A DNA stretch of 64,000 bases from contig NZ_AHMN02000005.1 in the NCBI RefSeq assembly GCF_000243695.2, forward strand, positions 99,501-163,500. Reading direction: 5' to 3'. Every line of letters starts with the position of its first letter. Position 1 is the stretch's first letter. The DNA is from Leptospira kirschneri serovar Cynopteri str. 3522 CT (GTDB taxonomy: Bacteria; Spirochaetota; Leptospiria; Leptospirales; Leptospiraceae). This document shows, piece after piece, positions 48,656 to 61,544 of this stretch. Made by a program: the position numbers and the translations under genes. The notes beneath the pieces were generated by a model. It ran no database searches, had not been told where the DNA came from, and was given only the letters and a program-made list of their open reading frames with translations.

Positions 48656-49338
48656 TTTTAAAAATTCAACTGTAAAACAGTGTAAATTCGATAGATCCGC
48701 ATAGAGAAACTCAGCAGAATCTCTCTATCATAACCAACCACACAAGTATTTTGATCTCAATATAAATCTGTCGGAATTACGACAAATCCTCTGTAAAAAC
48801 TTACAACGTGATCTATAGAAAGCGTTGTATTAGTTTTCTCTAATTTTTGTGGCAACTCAATGAATTGCTTCCCATGGGTCGCAATTCAGGTGGAAAAGTT
48901 CTGAAGACTTTTATCCATTAGAAAAACATACTTTTTGCAAGTAACAAACCTCATTTCTGTCAAAACACTTGAAAAATGTGCGTTTTGGATTCTTCTGATT
49001 CTAAAATCCTATTCAACTTGTAGGGTTGATTATGGCTCTCCATGGATGCGCGTTCTAAATTGTAATTCAAGACGGGATATCGCATTACGTTTCTTTCATA
49101 CAATTTATTCACCAGAGGCTAAGAGTCCCAGTCCGGCAACGCCGGATTATTCACTCCGGTTTTCTTAGGCTGAATTTATAGAATTGAAGCGTAAACCTGG
49201 ATATTCTGTTATATGGTTCTGAGTAAAATGTGGAAACTACTGCAAATTACGATTTTACGAACAAATTCTAAAAATGTAGGAACTACTATTTTTAAAAAAT
49301 TCTTTTTCATTTTCTTATACCGAACTTCATGAAATTAT

Positions 49339-49532
49339 TAGAGTTGTTGAAAAATTAATTCTTGATCTGTTTTTGTTGCATTGCTCATAACTATATAATA
49401 AAGCACATAATATTTTGCATAAAATCAGTGTTTTGTGATAAAATTAACAGCACTCAATTTTATAGAGATTAGTAAAATGGACAATTGAAGCAGTTTTGCA
49501 AATTTTTACTGTGGAATTTTTCAACAACTCTA
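49339..49532 (+). repeat. Family A element, copy 9, interrupted by family B
   Basis: Outer ends TAGAGTTGTTGAAAAATT and AATTTTTCAACAACTCTA are intact. Family B occupies 49382-49475. Removing it joins TTTTGTTGCATT to AAATGGACAATTGAAGC, the uninterrupted form seen in copies 4 and 11. Confidence 0.88.
49382..49475 (+). repeat. Family B element, copy 6, inside family A
   Basis: Starts TGCTCATAACTATATAATA (TA mutated to TG) and ends TTTTATAGAGATTAGTA. It is a late insertion, since it disrupts an A element. Confidence 0.87.
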
Positions 49533-49594
49533 TTGTTTTGCGGTTGTCATTCAATAAAATTGAATTTTTTCATAATTTTATATTTTCTTAATAT

Positions 49595-51178
49595 TCAAAA
49601 TTTTAAATTAAACTTCGCAAAAGAATCGATCTCAACAAACTGACCCGGAATCGCATATGGATTGTTTAACCTTTTCGGGACCGCTCCCACATCCAAAGTT
49701 TCCTCATCTAAACCAAGCCAATAAAAAGTCACGGCTAAGATCAACATCGCCGCCATTCCGTAAATCATCACGCCACCTGTCAATCCTTCGTGCCTGCCAA
49801 AGTTCCCTGCAAGTTTTTGATACCTACCCGCATCTCGATTCGTTTCACGAACAATTCTTTCTTCATAAAGATACAAACCGATAAACTGATCTTGAGGGGC
49901 AGAGAGAGACGCATAATAAAGACCTGTAAGATTCACCCGACTACGAGCACGATCGTATAAATCATTGGCCTTCAAGTTGAAATAATAATAACCGACGTAA
50001 AACAAAAGAGTTCCGTATAAGGAATAAATCGAAAAATCGTTATACGAATGATCCAAAAAAACGTTCTGTTTATTTTTATAATAAGTGATCGTATCTCCCT
50101 GTTTTAAAACCAAATCTAGTTTTGTTTCTTCGTCCTTTTTGATCTCCACTCCTTTTAAAAGATCCACGTGACCTTCCATCGAAAGTCGAAGACGATTATA
50201 ACCCGTTTTAACTCGAACGTTGATGATAGGAGTTTTACCTAAAAATTCCGAACCTAGATAAACGTTTGCACCTTCCGGATTGGAAGTCACAGAAATCAAT
50301 CCATCCTTAGGAGTTCTAGCAAGAATCATTTCAAAGTTTCCACCGTCCTGAATCGAAACTCTTTTTTCTTCGCTCTGAAACCCATCCATGTAATATTTAA
50401 CCTTGCGATTTCCGGGAAGAATATCAGATCTTTGTAAAGGAGTTTTTCCCAAAAATTGTCCATCCAAAAAAACGAGAACTCCGTCTATATCTCCTGATTT
50501 AAACGAAAAAGAAACCGTATTCTTTCCGACCAATTCTTTTTTGATTTCTCCGATTAATCCTTCCAATTCCTGATAAGAGCGTCTAACGCTAGTTTTAGCT
50601 CGGAATTCTTTTCGAGAAGCATCTTTAGAAGATCGCAGAACGAGTTTGAGTTCCATTTGAGACTCGCTTTTTTTTTCGTATGTTCCAGCGAGATGATAAA
50701 AACATCCCGCCTTTTTACCAGATAAAAATAGATTACTGTCTTCGGGTGGAGTTTCCTCCGAAATAAATTCAGTTTTTAAAGTTAAAAAACGAGGATCTTT
50801 TTCCGGAGAAGTCTCTTTTATATTCTTTACCCTTTCCAAAATGTTTCCGTCCCATTCTCCCTTTTTTAATCTTTCTTTTTCAATGGGATCTCCGAAACCG
50901 TGCTGAATACTTTTCGGAATTACATCCGGATCAAAAATTTGAAAAAGTCCTTTTAAACCTGAAAATAATACCCCTCCGTAGCCCTTACTCAAATAGTCTA
51001 GATTCGAGTCCGCGTTTTGATTTTTAAGTGGAAATATACATAGTTTTCTTTCGGTTTCGAACGTGACCTTCGTATACATCCCGGATTCTGGGAAACGATA
51101 GTATTTTTCGATACCTTGTGCAAAAATTCCTATATTCAAAATAGATAATATTAAAATAAATGCAAATAATCGAATCAT
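49595..51178 (-). CDS. Exported PEGA-domain protein
   Basis: A 527-residue protein with an N-terminal signal segment ([18 protein letters not shown]). Two PEGA-type repeats are seen at about residues 225-285 ([17 protein letters not shown]) and 300-360 ([16 protein letters not shown]). The C-terminal part has two hydrophobic helices ([17 protein letters not shown] and [20 protein letters not shown]). PEGA domains are typical of surface or envelope proteins; function unknown. It is the last gene of a seven-gene operon, overlapping the permease gene by 4 bp. Confidence 0.82.
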   Translation of the reverse strand: MIRLFAFILILSILNIGIFAQGIEKYYRFPESGMYTKVTFETERKLCIFPLKNQNADSNLDYLSKGYGGVLFSGLKGLFQIFDPDVIPKSIQHGFGDPIEKERLKKGEWDGNILERVKNIKETSPEKDPRFLTLKTEFISEETPPEDSNLFLSGKKAGCFYHLAGTYEKKSESQMELKLVLRSSKDASRKEFRAKTSVRRSYQELEGLIGEIKKELVGKNTVSFSFKSGDIDGVLVFLDGQFLGKTPLQRSDILPGNRKVKYYMDGFQSEEKRVSIQDGGNFEMILARTPKDGLISVTSNPEGANVYLGSEFLGKTPIINVRVKTGYNRLRLSMEGHVDLLKGVEIKKDEETKLDLVLKQGDTITYYKNKQNVFLDHSYNDFSIYSLYGTLLFYVGYYYFNLKANDLYDRARSRVNLTGLYYASLSAPQDQFIGLYLYEERIVRETNRDAGRYQKLAGNFGRHEGLTGGVMIYGMAAMLILAVTFYWLGLDEETLDVGAVPKRLNNPYAIPGQFVEIDSFAKFNLKF

Positions 51179-51936
51179 TTTTTTTTCACGTTTAAAGTAG
51201 CAACTAAACCAACGATTCCTACAATAGGCATTACCAAAGCTAAAGGAGCAGAATAAACATAGTCTCTTGCAAAGGAAATTTGTTCACCTAAACCGGGACC
51301 GAACCAGTCGGAACCAGCGCTTACTCCCAAATAACTAAAAAGCGCCAGCGTCATTACAACCCCAGGTAATCCTGTAGTAAATAGAACTTTTAAAACTGGA
51401 AAAGCCGAAGGAAAAATATGATTTTGAAAAACGTTAGCCCTCGAAGCCCCAAAAAAAGAAGATGCGAGTACAAATCCACTTCCATCCGTTTCCCGAATTT
51501 TACTTTGAAGAGTCTCGTATGAAAACGCCCAGTCACCTAACAAAATTGCGACGATCAAAACGTAAGATCCTTGTCCTAACGCGTGAACAGTAAGTAAAGC
51601 GATGAGCAAAGAAGGAACGGAAACGAACACGGAAGAAATCGGAGTAAAAAACCACCTTCCGGTAAACGGAAAAGAATATTGAAAAAGACAAATTAAAGAA
51701 CTGAACGCCAAAGTAAACAACCTAGAAGGTAAAGAAAATAGAAGAGTGGAAATCGTTCCGTAAGAAAAAAGACCATATACGTCTCGGCCCAATCGATCAC
51801 AACCCAAAGGATGACTCCAAGTTACAGAACAAAAACTGTCTTCTAAAAAAACTTCCGTAGGCGGATTTTTCCATAATACACCAACTAAGGTTAAGAAAAC
51901 AAAAAAGATCCTCAAACCATTACCAAAGGAAATCAA
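51175..51936 (-). CDS. DppC/OppC-type ABC transporter permease
   Basis: A 253-residue inner-membrane permease with about five helices. The N-terminus [21 protein letters not shown] matches the DppC signature, and the EAA-loop-like [18 protein letters not shown] contacts the ATPase. It pairs with the upstream DppB-like gene (4-bp overlap). No binding protein or ATPase is encoded in this operon, so the transporter must use subunits from elsewhere. Confidence 0.9.
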   Translation of the reverse strand: MISFGNGLRIFFVFLTLVGVLWKNPPTEVFLEDSFCSVTWSHPLGCDRLGRDVYGLFSYGTISTLLFSLPSRLFTLAFSSLICLFQYSFPFTGRWFFTPISSVFVSVPSLLIALLTVHALGQGSYVLIVAILLGDWAFSYETLQSKIRETDGSGFVLASSFFGASRANVFQNHIFPSAFPVLKVLFTTGLPGVVMTLALFSYLGVSAGSDWFGPGLGEQISFARDYVYSAPLALVMPIVGIVGLVATLNVKKK

Positions 51937-52826
51937 AAAAGGTTCTCCTTACCGGTAAGACTTTCTTGAAAACGAATGGAAACCCTACTGAAAATATAAA
52001 ACGTAAGACCACTATAAAAAAGAAGCGCGCTCAACAGCTCCGCGTCCATAGTCTGAATCGCGTAATACATGGATTTACCAATTCCCGGAAAAAAGAAAAT
52101 TTCCTCCACGATCATAGCTCCGGAAAGAAGGGAACTGAAATCCAGAAGAATCAAAACCACAAGCAACGGAAGAATTTTTAATAAAATATGATTCCATAAT
52201 ATTCTATTTTTAGAATATCCTCTGGCTCTTAAAACCTTCGTATAAGGGGATTTTAATTCGATTTCGGTAAGACTGAGAGCAAACTGATAAATTCTAGCCC
52301 AGACTCTAGAACCCAGAGCAATTCCCGGCAAAATCACATAAGTGCTATTCCAAGGTTCGTAACCGCCCGGAGGAAACCATTCCAGTTGTACAAAAAAAAT
52401 CAGAAGTAAAACAACTCCCACTACAAAAACCGGTGTGGACAAAATCCAGTTACTCAGAAATAAAAATACGCTTTTAAAAATTCCTTCTTCCTTTTTAGAA
52501 CCGATAAGCGCCAACGTTACCGCAAAAAAACTCCCCCAACCCACCGAAAAAACCGCGAGGTGTAACGTGGGAAGAACTCTCGAAAAAATATGTTTCCAGA
52601 CTGATTCCCCAGAAGTGGTTTTACCGGATTGAAATATTATAATTCCTTTAACAAAGGAAAACACCCGAGGCAAAAAGGATTCTTGTTCTAGAAAAGATTC
52701 TTCCTTAGAAAAGGACGAATCTGCATAAAGATATTCTTTATTCAAAGAACGTAGATGACCGAAAAGAACGGAGAAAAAAATTAATGCGACAAGAAATAAA
52801 AGGAACCTAGAGATTTCTCCCTGCAC
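51933..52826 (-). CDS. DppB/OppB-type ABC transporter permease
   Basis: A 297-residue inner-membrane permease. Six helices, a periplasmic FPPGGYEPWNS loop typical of DppB, and the EAA-loop ARGYSKNRILWNHILLKILP. It starts 2 bp after the PtsN-like gene. Substrate is probably a peptide or similar compound by family; uncertain. Confidence 0.9.
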   Translation of the reverse strand: MQGEISRFLLFLVALIFFSVLFGHLRSLNKEYLYADSSFSKEESFLEQESFLPRVFSFVKGIIIFQSGKTTSGESVWKHIFSRVLPTLHLAVFSVGWGSFFAVTLALIGSKKEEGIFKSVFLFLSNWILSTPVFVVGVVLLLIFFVQLEWFPPGGYEPWNSTYVILPGIALGSRVWARIYQFALSLTEIELKSPYTKVLRARGYSKNRILWNHILLKILPLLVVLILLDFSSLLSGAMIVEEIFFFPGIGKSMYYAIQTMDAELLSALLFYSGLTFYIFSRVSIRFQESLTGKENLF

Positions 52827-52828
52827 GG

Positions 52829-53296
<468 letters not shown>

Positions 53297-53354
53297 TTCC
53301 CTGACTTTTCGTTTTGTTGTTTATGTTTGCTACAATACACGATCATCATTCTAA

Positions 53355-54252
<898 letters not shown>

Positions 54253-54260
<8 letters not shown>

Positions 54261-55413
54261 TTTGATTCTCCCGGACTCTACTTTTTACTTCTCGAATTTT
54301 ATTTCTGATAGAAATTCCGGAAGGGCAAAGATAAGTACAAATCCCACATTCGATACAAGCGTCCGTAAAAAATTTTCCCTGTCCGTTAACTAGAGAAATC
54401 GGATTACATTCTAAAGGGCAATTATAAGTGCATTCTCCGCATTCTATACAAGGAAGTTCGTTCCGCTCCTGAATTTTACCAGAAACGAATATAATAGAAT
54501 GATGTTTATAAATATCTAAGAAATATTCCTCGGACGAAGAATGAAATTCTCCGCCGTCAAAAAAGGAATTAAAAGTGAAGTTAGGATACTCTTTCTTTTT
54601 TTCAGAAAGTAAAAAGCCGAGACTTTGGCCATCTCTGAACTTAATTGGGGATTCTTCTTTTTTAAGACCACCGTTTTTTCCCACATAGTAGATCGTGATA
54701 TGTCTTTCTATATATGGGATTTTTTTGAATAAGGCTCTGTAAAGATGATAGAGAGTTTCCGGTCCGAGATAAAGGATTTTTTCTTTTTGGAATACCTTTC
54801 CGGATAGAGCCTTTTTTACAAAATACTGCGGGTATCCTAGCGGGTATTCGTATTTTCGAAAAGGAACCGGAGACAGTATATAGTCTTTAATGAAAGCCTC
54901 CGGAAACCATACTTTCAAATATTCTAAAAATTGAATATGCAGTTCTTTGCATTCTTCTAAAAGAATTTTTTGAAAATCGACTGACTGGGTTTTGATATAC
55001 GGAGAAAGTACAATCAAAGAGGACTGAAACGTTTTAAAAAGAGAAGATAAGGTTGTATTTGGAAAATCGAGAGAGACAAGTCCGAGTTCGTCCATTCTCT
55101 GTAAGGCTTGGTCTAATTTCAAAGAAGGATCAATTTTGGTTTCACCGGACAATTGAAAACTTCCGTCTTGTACGATTCGGATCTTTGTAGAATGTTCTCC
55201 CTGAATGAGACTCGCGATTCCGTCTACAGGAGATAAAAGTGTTCCGACAGACTGCCTAACGAGTGGTTCTCCTGCAAATACTCGGGTGGGAAATTCTTTT
55301 AGATAGAGGGCTCCCAATTCGGGAAATAACGTGAATGGTTCTTCCAGGACGGTCTTACGAGAAAATTTTCCGTGGACCAATCCTGGTTTGAGGGTAAAAG
55401 CGGAGGGCTTCAA
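54253..55413 (-). CDS. RnfC-like Fe-S protein
   Basis: A 386-residue protein. The N-terminal part (LKPGLVHGKF, then LYLKEFPTRVFAGEPLVRQS with LLSPVDGIASLIQGE) follows RnfC/NqrA architecture. Two CX2CX2CX3C clusters lie at the C-terminus (CIECGECTYNCP and CIECGICTYLCP). RnfC is the peripheral NADH or ferredoxin-binding subunit of RNF; the FMN/NADH region here is divergent. The start is a TTG at 55413. No RnfA, B, E or G is near, so the pair may form a partial electron-transfer unit. Confidence 0.78.
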
Positions 55414-55419
55414 AACTCT

Positions 55420-55701
<282 letters not shown>

Positions 55702-56512
55702 TCGGGTTCCTATAAAAGTAACGGTTTTTTGTCAATTTTTCAGAAAAAAGTGCAAAGTCAAGCATAAGCCGCCTTAGAGCTTTCAACTCTGAGCCTCACC
55801 AAAGATTGGTAGAAAGGTCTTTGTAGTTGGAAACTATGATAGGTTTCTATTCTTTTATAAAATATAACCGTTTTTATGGATTGTTGCAATAAAAATGTGG
55901 GAACTACTACGCTTTACTGTAAACGAGTTATCAACCATAATCTGGATCTCTTTTGAGATTTAGGACAATTCTGAAACTAATCTGTGTTCGATATTTTTCT
56001 AAAAACAGTATTTATTCTTACAGTCCAACTTGGAAAAATGACTGTGTTTTTCAAAGTTTTATGTGAGATCTTAATTTGCAGTAGTTCCCACATTTTATTT
56101 TTACGGAAAAATCAGTTTTTATAAAACAAACTTCTTACACCAAATTTATGTTCAAGAAGCCTTTACAAAATAAAGTGAGTCAGCCATGATTCATCTTTCT
56201 GAAAAAAATTGGATCTTGAACTTTACAGATCGATTCCCTAAAATGTGGGAACTACCGCAAATCAGAATTTTACGAACAAATTCTAAAATTGTGGGAACTC
56301 ATACTTTTAGAAAATTATTTCTTACGTCCTGCTACGTTAAAATGGGATTTAAATTCTGATGATCGCCGTAAAACAGAAGTTTTGTGCAGAAATCGGATTG
56401 AATGATGATTCTTTTTGAATTTTATAAAGGTAATTTACGGAAAGAATTTATTTTTCTTTTTAAAGAACAAAGCTAAAAGAAAACTCTTTAGCCTTGTTCT
56501 GCTATTGCTCTA
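55702..56512. other. Gene-free region with dispersed repeat blocks
   Basis: Contains D-like blocks (AGTAGTTCCCACATTTTA, AAAATGTGGGAACTACCGC, a D-like end around 56168, right end about 56335). No complete A, B or C element is seen. No gene. The first 100 bp must include the promoter of the 93-residue gene. Confidence 0.6.
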
Positions 56513-58063
56513 TTATGCCTGAGTAGAAAGTTCCTTTGCGGATTCACGTTTAGAAGCTCCCAGTTTCCAGAATGCATCTTTCAAAGACAAATATCCAACG
56601 TAGAAAAATCCGAGCGCATAAATTGCTAAGAAACCTACAATCTGAGGTTTTCCAAGTGCAAAAGAAAGAAAAACGGTTCCAATACAATAAAATCCCATTA
56701 GAAATTCAAGAACCACATGAAAATCTAAAGGCACAGTATATTTTAACCTTTCTTTCAATACATCCGTATTATTCTCGATCTTAAGTTTAGGAGTACGTTT
56801 GAATGAAGACTGAATCCCAAGAATTGCTTCTAACCAAGCCCTTGTGTTTACGATCGCAATTCCAGTTCCGATCATAATTAAAATTGGAAGATACAACATT
56901 CTTTTTTTCCAATCTTTATGAAGAATTTTCTGAGAATACGCGTAGAAAATCATGGGGCCCACAGATCCTACCGATAAAATCGCAGCGGTTCCCATTAAAA
57001 TTTCGATTGGTAAATCATAGAAACTAAAACCGGACCAATAATCCATCAACAATAAAGGTGCACTAAAAAGTATATTGATCACCATTAAAGGATGAACCGA
57101 ATAATTGATTAAATGAACAATTGCTTCCGACTTAATTCTCCAAGGAAGATCCGCCCGAAGAATTCTTGGAAGCAACTTGACGGCAGTTTGTATGGAACCT
57201 TTACACCAACGGAATTGTTGCGATTTATACGCAGAGATCATCGCTGGAATTTCTGCCTTACATTCAATATCTTTAAAATAGCGGAATTTCCATCCTTTCA
57301 TTTCTGCCCGGTAAGAAAGATCAAAATCTTCCGTTAGAGTATCGTGCTCCCATCCACCGGAGTCGATAATACATTCTTTTTTCCAAATTCCAGCAGTCCC
57401 ATTGAAATTCATCCAGAGATGAGATCCGTTTCTAGCAACCTGCTCGATCATAAAATGTCCATCAATTCCAAAAGATTGCGCTTTGGTAAGAACGTTATAA
57501 TCTGCGTTTATATGTCCCCAGCGAACTTGTACCATTCCGATTTGAGGATCATCGAAATATGGCACGGTTTTAATTAAGAAATCAGGGTCCGGCATAAAGT
57601 CAGCGTCAAAAATTGCGATGTATTCTCCTCGAGCAACTTTCATCCCCGCTTCTAATGCTCCAGCCTTGTGTCCAGTACGCTCCGCCCCCGATCGATGAAG
57701 ATGATGAATATCAAATCCGAGTGATTTATAATGATTGATTAAATTTCTGGACTTTTCGACAGTCTCGTCCGTAGAATCGTCTAAAAGTTGTATTTCAAGT
57801 TTATCTTTCGGATATTTAAGCGCGACGGTTGTTTCAATCAATCGGTCCACTACATAATATTCGTTGAAAATCGGCAACTGTACAGTCACTACTGGCAGAT
57901 TTGGATCATTGACGTCTAGAATTTTGTCCGGCTCGGATTCGCAATATGTATGATTCTTTTTATAAAGATATACCATGATATAGGTATGAATCCCAAAGAA
58001 AAAGAGAGCGACTATGTCGATCCCATAAATAGCCAGAAACAATATAGTTACGACGGTCAGCAT
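56513..58063 (-). CDS. Processive family 2 glycosyltransferase (cellulose-synthase-like)
   Basis: A 516-residue integral membrane glycosyltransferase. The GT-A domain shows VVTVQLPIFNEYYVVDRLI, DDSTDET, FDADFMPDPD (DxD), TEDFDLSYRAE and the QQFRWCKG (QxxRW) motif characteristic of processive enzymes. One helix at the N-terminus and four to six at the C-terminus flank the catalytic domain. It should polymerise or extend a polysaccharide, exported at the inner membrane; the product is unknown and no PilZ domain is visible. Confidence 0.92.
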   Translation of the reverse strand: MLTVVTILFLAIYGIDIVALFFFGIHTYIMVYLYKKNHTYCESEPDKILDVNDPNLPVVTVQLPIFNEYYVVDRLIETTVALKYPKDKLEIQLLDDSTDETVEKSRNLINHYKSLGFDIHHLHRSGAERTGHKAGALEAGMKVARGEYIAIFDADFMPDPDFLIKTVPYFDDPQIGMVQVRWGHINADYNVLTKAQSFGIDGHFMIEQVARNGSHLWMNFNGTAGIWKKECIIDSGGWEHDTLTEDFDLSYRAEMKGWKFRYFKDIECKAEIPAMISAYKSQQFRWCKGSIQTAVKLLPRILRADLPWRIKSEAIVHLINYSVHPLMVINILFSAPLLLMDYWSGFSFYDLPIEILMGTAAILSVGSVGPMIFYAYSQKILHKDWKKRMLYLPILIMIGTGIAIVNTRAWLEAILGIQSSFKRTPKLKIENNTDVLKERLKYTVPLDFHVVLEFLMGFYCIGTVFLSFALGKPQIVGFLAIYALGFFYVGYLSLKDAFWKLGASKRESAKELSTQA

Positions 58064-58183
58064 AATGATAGCCAGGAAATATTCTTCTCGTTAAAAGTCA
58101 AAGATTTTGCACTGCATAAATTTTTTAGTTTTTTAATTCGGTCCTTTATTTTTTATTCAGAAGCCTAATGTAGGAACTCCCAC

Positions 58184-58292
58184 TGCCGATACTTTTCAAT
58201 GGATGGACTACAACCTCCCTGGTTGTGTCTTCCACTGCGAATTTTCACTTTAAAATGGACGGGGGACGAAAGTTACACCGTCCCCTTTTTTT
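58184..58292 (+). ncRNA. Candidate small RNA with its own terminator
   Basis: The plus strand has a stem ACAACC/GGTTGT enclosing TCCCT (58210-58226), a short linker and a perfect 7-bp stem (GGGGACG / CGTCCCC) followed by seven T (58262-58292). Both flanking genes are on the minus strand, so this terminator serves neither. The UCCCU loop could pair with Shine-Dalgarno sequences. The 5' boundary (58184) is a guess; no promoter or family was identified. Confidence 0.4.
58262..58292 (+). terminator. Rho-independent terminator on the plus strand
   Basis: GGGGACG and CGTCCCC pair across a 10-base loop and are followed by TTTTTTT. It is oriented opposite to both neighbouring genes. Confidence 0.85.
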
Positions 58293-58500
58293 GCAGTCTT
58301 AAGGAATACACAACACTACTACTCTTACCGACTTTCAGATACACTCAAAGAACGTTATAAGGATCCATCCCAAAATTCATTTTTCTATAAGAAAATCTTT
58401 ATAAAATCCGAATACACTTTTCTCAATACGAATTTTTTCATAAAATCTCCGTTTTACGATCTTTATTGAATTGAAAATCCATTTTACGGAGGTTTACTTG

Positions 58501-60366
58501 TTATTTCCATTTTTCTAATATTCTTAAAATATCATTGCCGAATTTTTCTACCTTTGCAGTACCCATTCCTTTTACACAAGATAATTCTTCCGGAGTCTCC
58601 GGCATCTCCTTTGCTATTTGAACAATGACGGGATTTTGAAGTACCATAAACTTTTTCCATTTTCTTCTTCTGGCTTCTCTATCTCGAAAATTTTTTAATT
58701 CTTGAATCAAGTTTTTGGCGGGAATCGTTTTTTTTTCGCTTTCTGTATCTGAACTTTTTTTCTTACGGGGAACCTTGACAATCACTGTGGAAGAAAGAAT
58801 CAATTTAGGATATTTGTCTCCTACGATCTTTATCTTTTTTTCTGAAATCCATTCATCCAAAATTTTTAAAATCGCTTCTTCCGCAACGGAACGTAAAGAA
58901 CCGTATCCGATTAAACGATCCAATTTTTTTCTCAGAATTTCGTTCGATCTAGAACCGCGTAACACTCCTACGATCATCCTTTTACCGAACTTACCTGGAA
59001 TTTGTTCTAATACTTTTTCGATGGTTCCTAATTCTTCCTTTGAAAATTCATATCTTTCCCTTACTTCTTGTTTTAATCGTTTGTTTTTTTCTCTTTCCAA
59101 AAACCGATCTCTTTCATCTGCAAAAGTAGATTCTTTTTCTAAACAGATGTCACAGGTTTCACAAGGTAAGATTTCTTCGTCAAAGTAGGAACAAAGTGTT
59201 TGTTGTCTACATTTGTTAGAAATGGAATATTCTTTTAAATGGGAGAGTAACGTTTCTCCTCCTTTTCGATTGTTTTCCTTTCCTATTATAAAACCTTGTG
59301 TCACAAGATCAGAAGGATGATAAAAAAGGACACAGTCAGAAGGTTTTCCGTCCCTTCCGGCTCTACCCGCTTCTTGATAATAACTTTCCAAAGAGGCTGG
59401 TATCTGATAGTGAATCACCAAACGAACGTTTGGTTGATCCAACCCCATTCCAAACGCGTTAGTCGCCACCAATACATTTGTTTTTCCGTTGTTATATCCG
59501 TCCTGTGTCTTTTCTCGACTGGAATCGGTTCTTCCCGCGTGATATTTGCCGACTTTAAATCCATTCTTTTTTAGAAAACCGTAAACTGTTTCTACTTTTT
59601 GTCTAGTTGCGCAGTAGACGATCACTCTTCCACTTGAAACTTTTTGAAAGTTTCCTTGAACTAAAAGTTTCAAAAGTTCGTTTTCTCTTGAAATTTCGTT
59701 TTGAGGAAAACGAACCGAAAAACTAAGATTTTCTCTATAAAAACTTCCCTTAATCAATATTGGATTTTTGAGTCCTAACGAATCCGATATGTCCTTGATG
59801 ACTCTGGACGTAGCTGTGGCGGTTAACGCAACTACCGGTATCGGTTTCGGGTATTTGTCCCTAAGTTCGTATAACTTTCTATATTCGGGTCTAAAATCGT
59901 GTCCCCATTGGGATACACAATGCGCTTCGTCTACGGCAATTCTTGCCAAAGGAAATTTCGGAAGAATTTCCAACACCTGTCTTCCAAGCGCCTTTTCGGG
60001 TGAAAGATATAATATCCTGATTTTACCGGTAACGGCCCTACTTAAAATTCTCAATTGTTCTAGATCATCCTGAGTGGAGTTGCAGTATTCTGCCGCGATT
60101 CCTTTTGCTTTGAGTGAGTCTACCTGATCTTTCATCAATGCGATCAAGGGAGAAATTACAAGTGTCAACGAGGTTTCATCCAAAATCGTCGGAAATTGGT
60201 ATATGAGGGATTTTCCTCCTCCAGTTGGAAGAATAGCTAACGTATCCTTTCCGGAGATCAAGGATTCGATCGCTTCTTTTTGTCCGGATCTAAACTTGGG
60301 CAATCCCCATTTTTTTTTAAGAATATATTCTAAATTTTGAATATGTTGGTTCTGTTCTGAATTCAT
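58501..60366 (-). CDS. recQ: RecQ DNA helicase
   Basis: A 621-residue 3'-5' helicase for recombination and fork repair. Walker [17 protein letters not shown] box [14 protein letters not shown], motif IV-VI ([34 protein letters not shown]), the RecQ zinc site ([20 protein letters not shown]), an RQC-like region and a C-terminal HRDC-type domain ([18 protein letters not shown]). Length is normal. Confidence 0.97.
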   Translation of the reverse strand: MNSEQNQHIQNLEYILKKKWGLPKFRSGQKEAIESLISGKDTLAILPTGGGKSLIYQFPTILDETSLTLVISPLIALMKDQVDSLKAKGIAAEYCNSTQDDLEQLRILSRAVTGKIRILYLSPEKALGRQVLEILPKFPLARIAVDEAHCVSQWGHDFRPEYRKLYELRDKYPKPIPVVALTATATSRVIKDISDSLGLKNPILIKGSFYRENLSFSVRFPQNEISRENELLKLLVQGNFQKVSSGRVIVYCATRQKVETVYGFLKKNGFKVGKYHAGRTDSSREKTQDGYNNGKTNVLVATNAFGMGLDQPNVRLVIHYQIPASLESYYQEAGRAGRDGKPSDCVLFYHPSDLVTQGFIIGKENNRKGGETLLSHLKEYSISNKCRQQTLCSYFDEEILPCETCDICLEKESTFADERDRFLEREKNKRLKQEVRERYEFSKEELGTIEKVLEQIPGKFGKRMIVGVLRGSRSNEILRKKLDRLIGYGSLRSVAEEAILKILDEWISEKKIKIVGDKYPKLILSSTVIVKVPRKKKSSDTESEKKTIPAKNLIQELKNFRDREARRRKWKKFMVLQNPVIVQIAKEMPETPEELSCVKGMGTAKVEKFGNDILRILEKWK

Positions 60367-60568
60367 TGGATCTGGAATCGTAAAAATTCGGTTGTTGTAT
60401 TACGTTCGTTTAAACTATAAATATTAGATTTTGTCCTAAAGTCAGTCTCTTTTTAAAAGAAACTTAAAAATTCAGGTATCGTGTAAATTTTATTTTAAAT
60501 ACTTAAATGTGGGAACTCATACATAAACTAGAAACATAAAGGAAATTCGAATACTCTTAAACTATCTT

Positions 60569-60835
60569 TAGAGTTGTTAAAAAATTCCATAGCCACCGAT
60601 AACAAAACTGCTTCAATCGACCATTCCCATAAAAGAGAAACAGATGGAAAATTACTACTCAATGAATGAAAACAACACTTGTTCTAAAAGTTAGAATGCG
60701 GAATATATCATAAAAAAGCCAATTATTTCGGGTTAGGCGTAATTTTCTGAGAACTTCTAATATCTTAGGTAAAATTACCTATTCATTTTCAGTATCATTT
60801 TTATACGTCTGAGTAGTAATTTTTCAACAACTCTA
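60569..60835 (-). repeat. Family A element, copy 10, interrupted by family C
   Basis: Outer ends TAGAGTTGTTAAAAAATT and AATTTTTCAACAACTCTA. Family C lies at 60653-60818. Removing C with one TA leaves CAGATGGAAAATTAATTTTT, matching the intact copy 6 exactly at this point. Confidence 0.92.
60653..60818. repeat. Family C element, copy 6, inside family A
   Basis: A 166-bp insertion with ends TACTACTCAATGAATG and TATACGTCTGAGTAGTA. It is flanked by duplicated TA from the target. Confidence 0.9.
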
Positions 60836-61220
60836 TTTATCAAATCATTAAGAATGAACTAAAATTGAATGAATCCTTATAGTTAAAAAATTTAAACATA
60901 TATATAACCCAAATATATGTTCTAAATAAACAAAACATCATTTTCTTTCATTAAAATATATTCATTAATAAAAAAATCTGCCTTCATTAAAGAGTAAAAA
61001 AGAAGAAGGATCAAAGGTAAAAGTGATAAAAAAACTGAATCATCGAATTAGTTTTTTATTGCCAGAACCATAGAATAGAGTATTTAAAACACGGATTCAT
61101 CAAACTTCATGATATTTCGACATATACATTAGAATAAGTTTATATAGAATTTAGTTCCAATATATGAACAAAATCAAATATATTGGCTATAAAAATTGAT
61201 GTTGGAAGTTCGGATAACAA

Positions 61221-61323
61221 TAGAGTTGTTGAAAAATTAATTCTTGATCTGTTTGTATTGAATTGAAATGGACAATTGAAGCAATTTTACGAATCTTCAC
61301 TATGGAATTTTTCAACAACTCTA
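61221..61323 (+). repeat. Family A element, copy 11 (near consensus)
   Basis: Ends TAGAGTTGTTGAAAAATT and AATTTTTCAACAACTCTA; 103 bp, closely matching copy 4. Confidence 0.88.
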
Positions 61324-61452
61324 ATCTAAAAAAACAATACAATTTGTTTCTTACTCAATCCGATAGTTCGATTTACTAACTTGTAGTAAAATGGATTCAT
61401 ACAATATTTGTGGAGTAATATTATAATTATTTCATATATATACGATTATGAT

Positions 61453-61544
61453 TATTCATAGCCATATAATAAAGTACCTAATATTTCGTACTGAAACAGT
61501 ATTTTGTGATAAAGTTTAAAGGTACACAATTTATAGAGATCATA
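61453..61544 (+). repeat. Family B element, copy 7, upstream of the VM gene
   Basis: Starts TATTCATAGCCATATAATA and ends TTTATAGAGATCATA. It lies in the 5' region of the VM protein gene, between -116 and -24 from its ATG. Confidence 0.78.

Larger units (their letters stand above)
48209..49594. other. Gene-free region with nested and truncated elements
   Basis: Holds a truncated family C element (48435-48553), a family A element (48554-48655), inverted pieces of the 805-bp repeat (about 48740-49160, including TTTTTGCAAGTAACAAACC) and the nested A+B element (49339-49532). No credible gene; the ORF 48935-49168 lies in repeat DNA. Confidence 0.7.
58064..58500. other. Gene-free region containing a candidate plus-strand RNA
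   Basis: No coding frame. The region holds the 5' end of the minus-strand glycosyltransferase gene and, on the plus strand, a terminator-like hairpin with T-run (58262-58292) preceded by a small hairpin with a CU-rich loop (58210-58226). The remaining 200 bp toward recQ are AT-rich. Confidence 0.65.

Noticed and set aside
48935..49168. 77-codon plus-strand ORF
   Set aside because: It is composed of inverted fragments of the 805-bp repeat.
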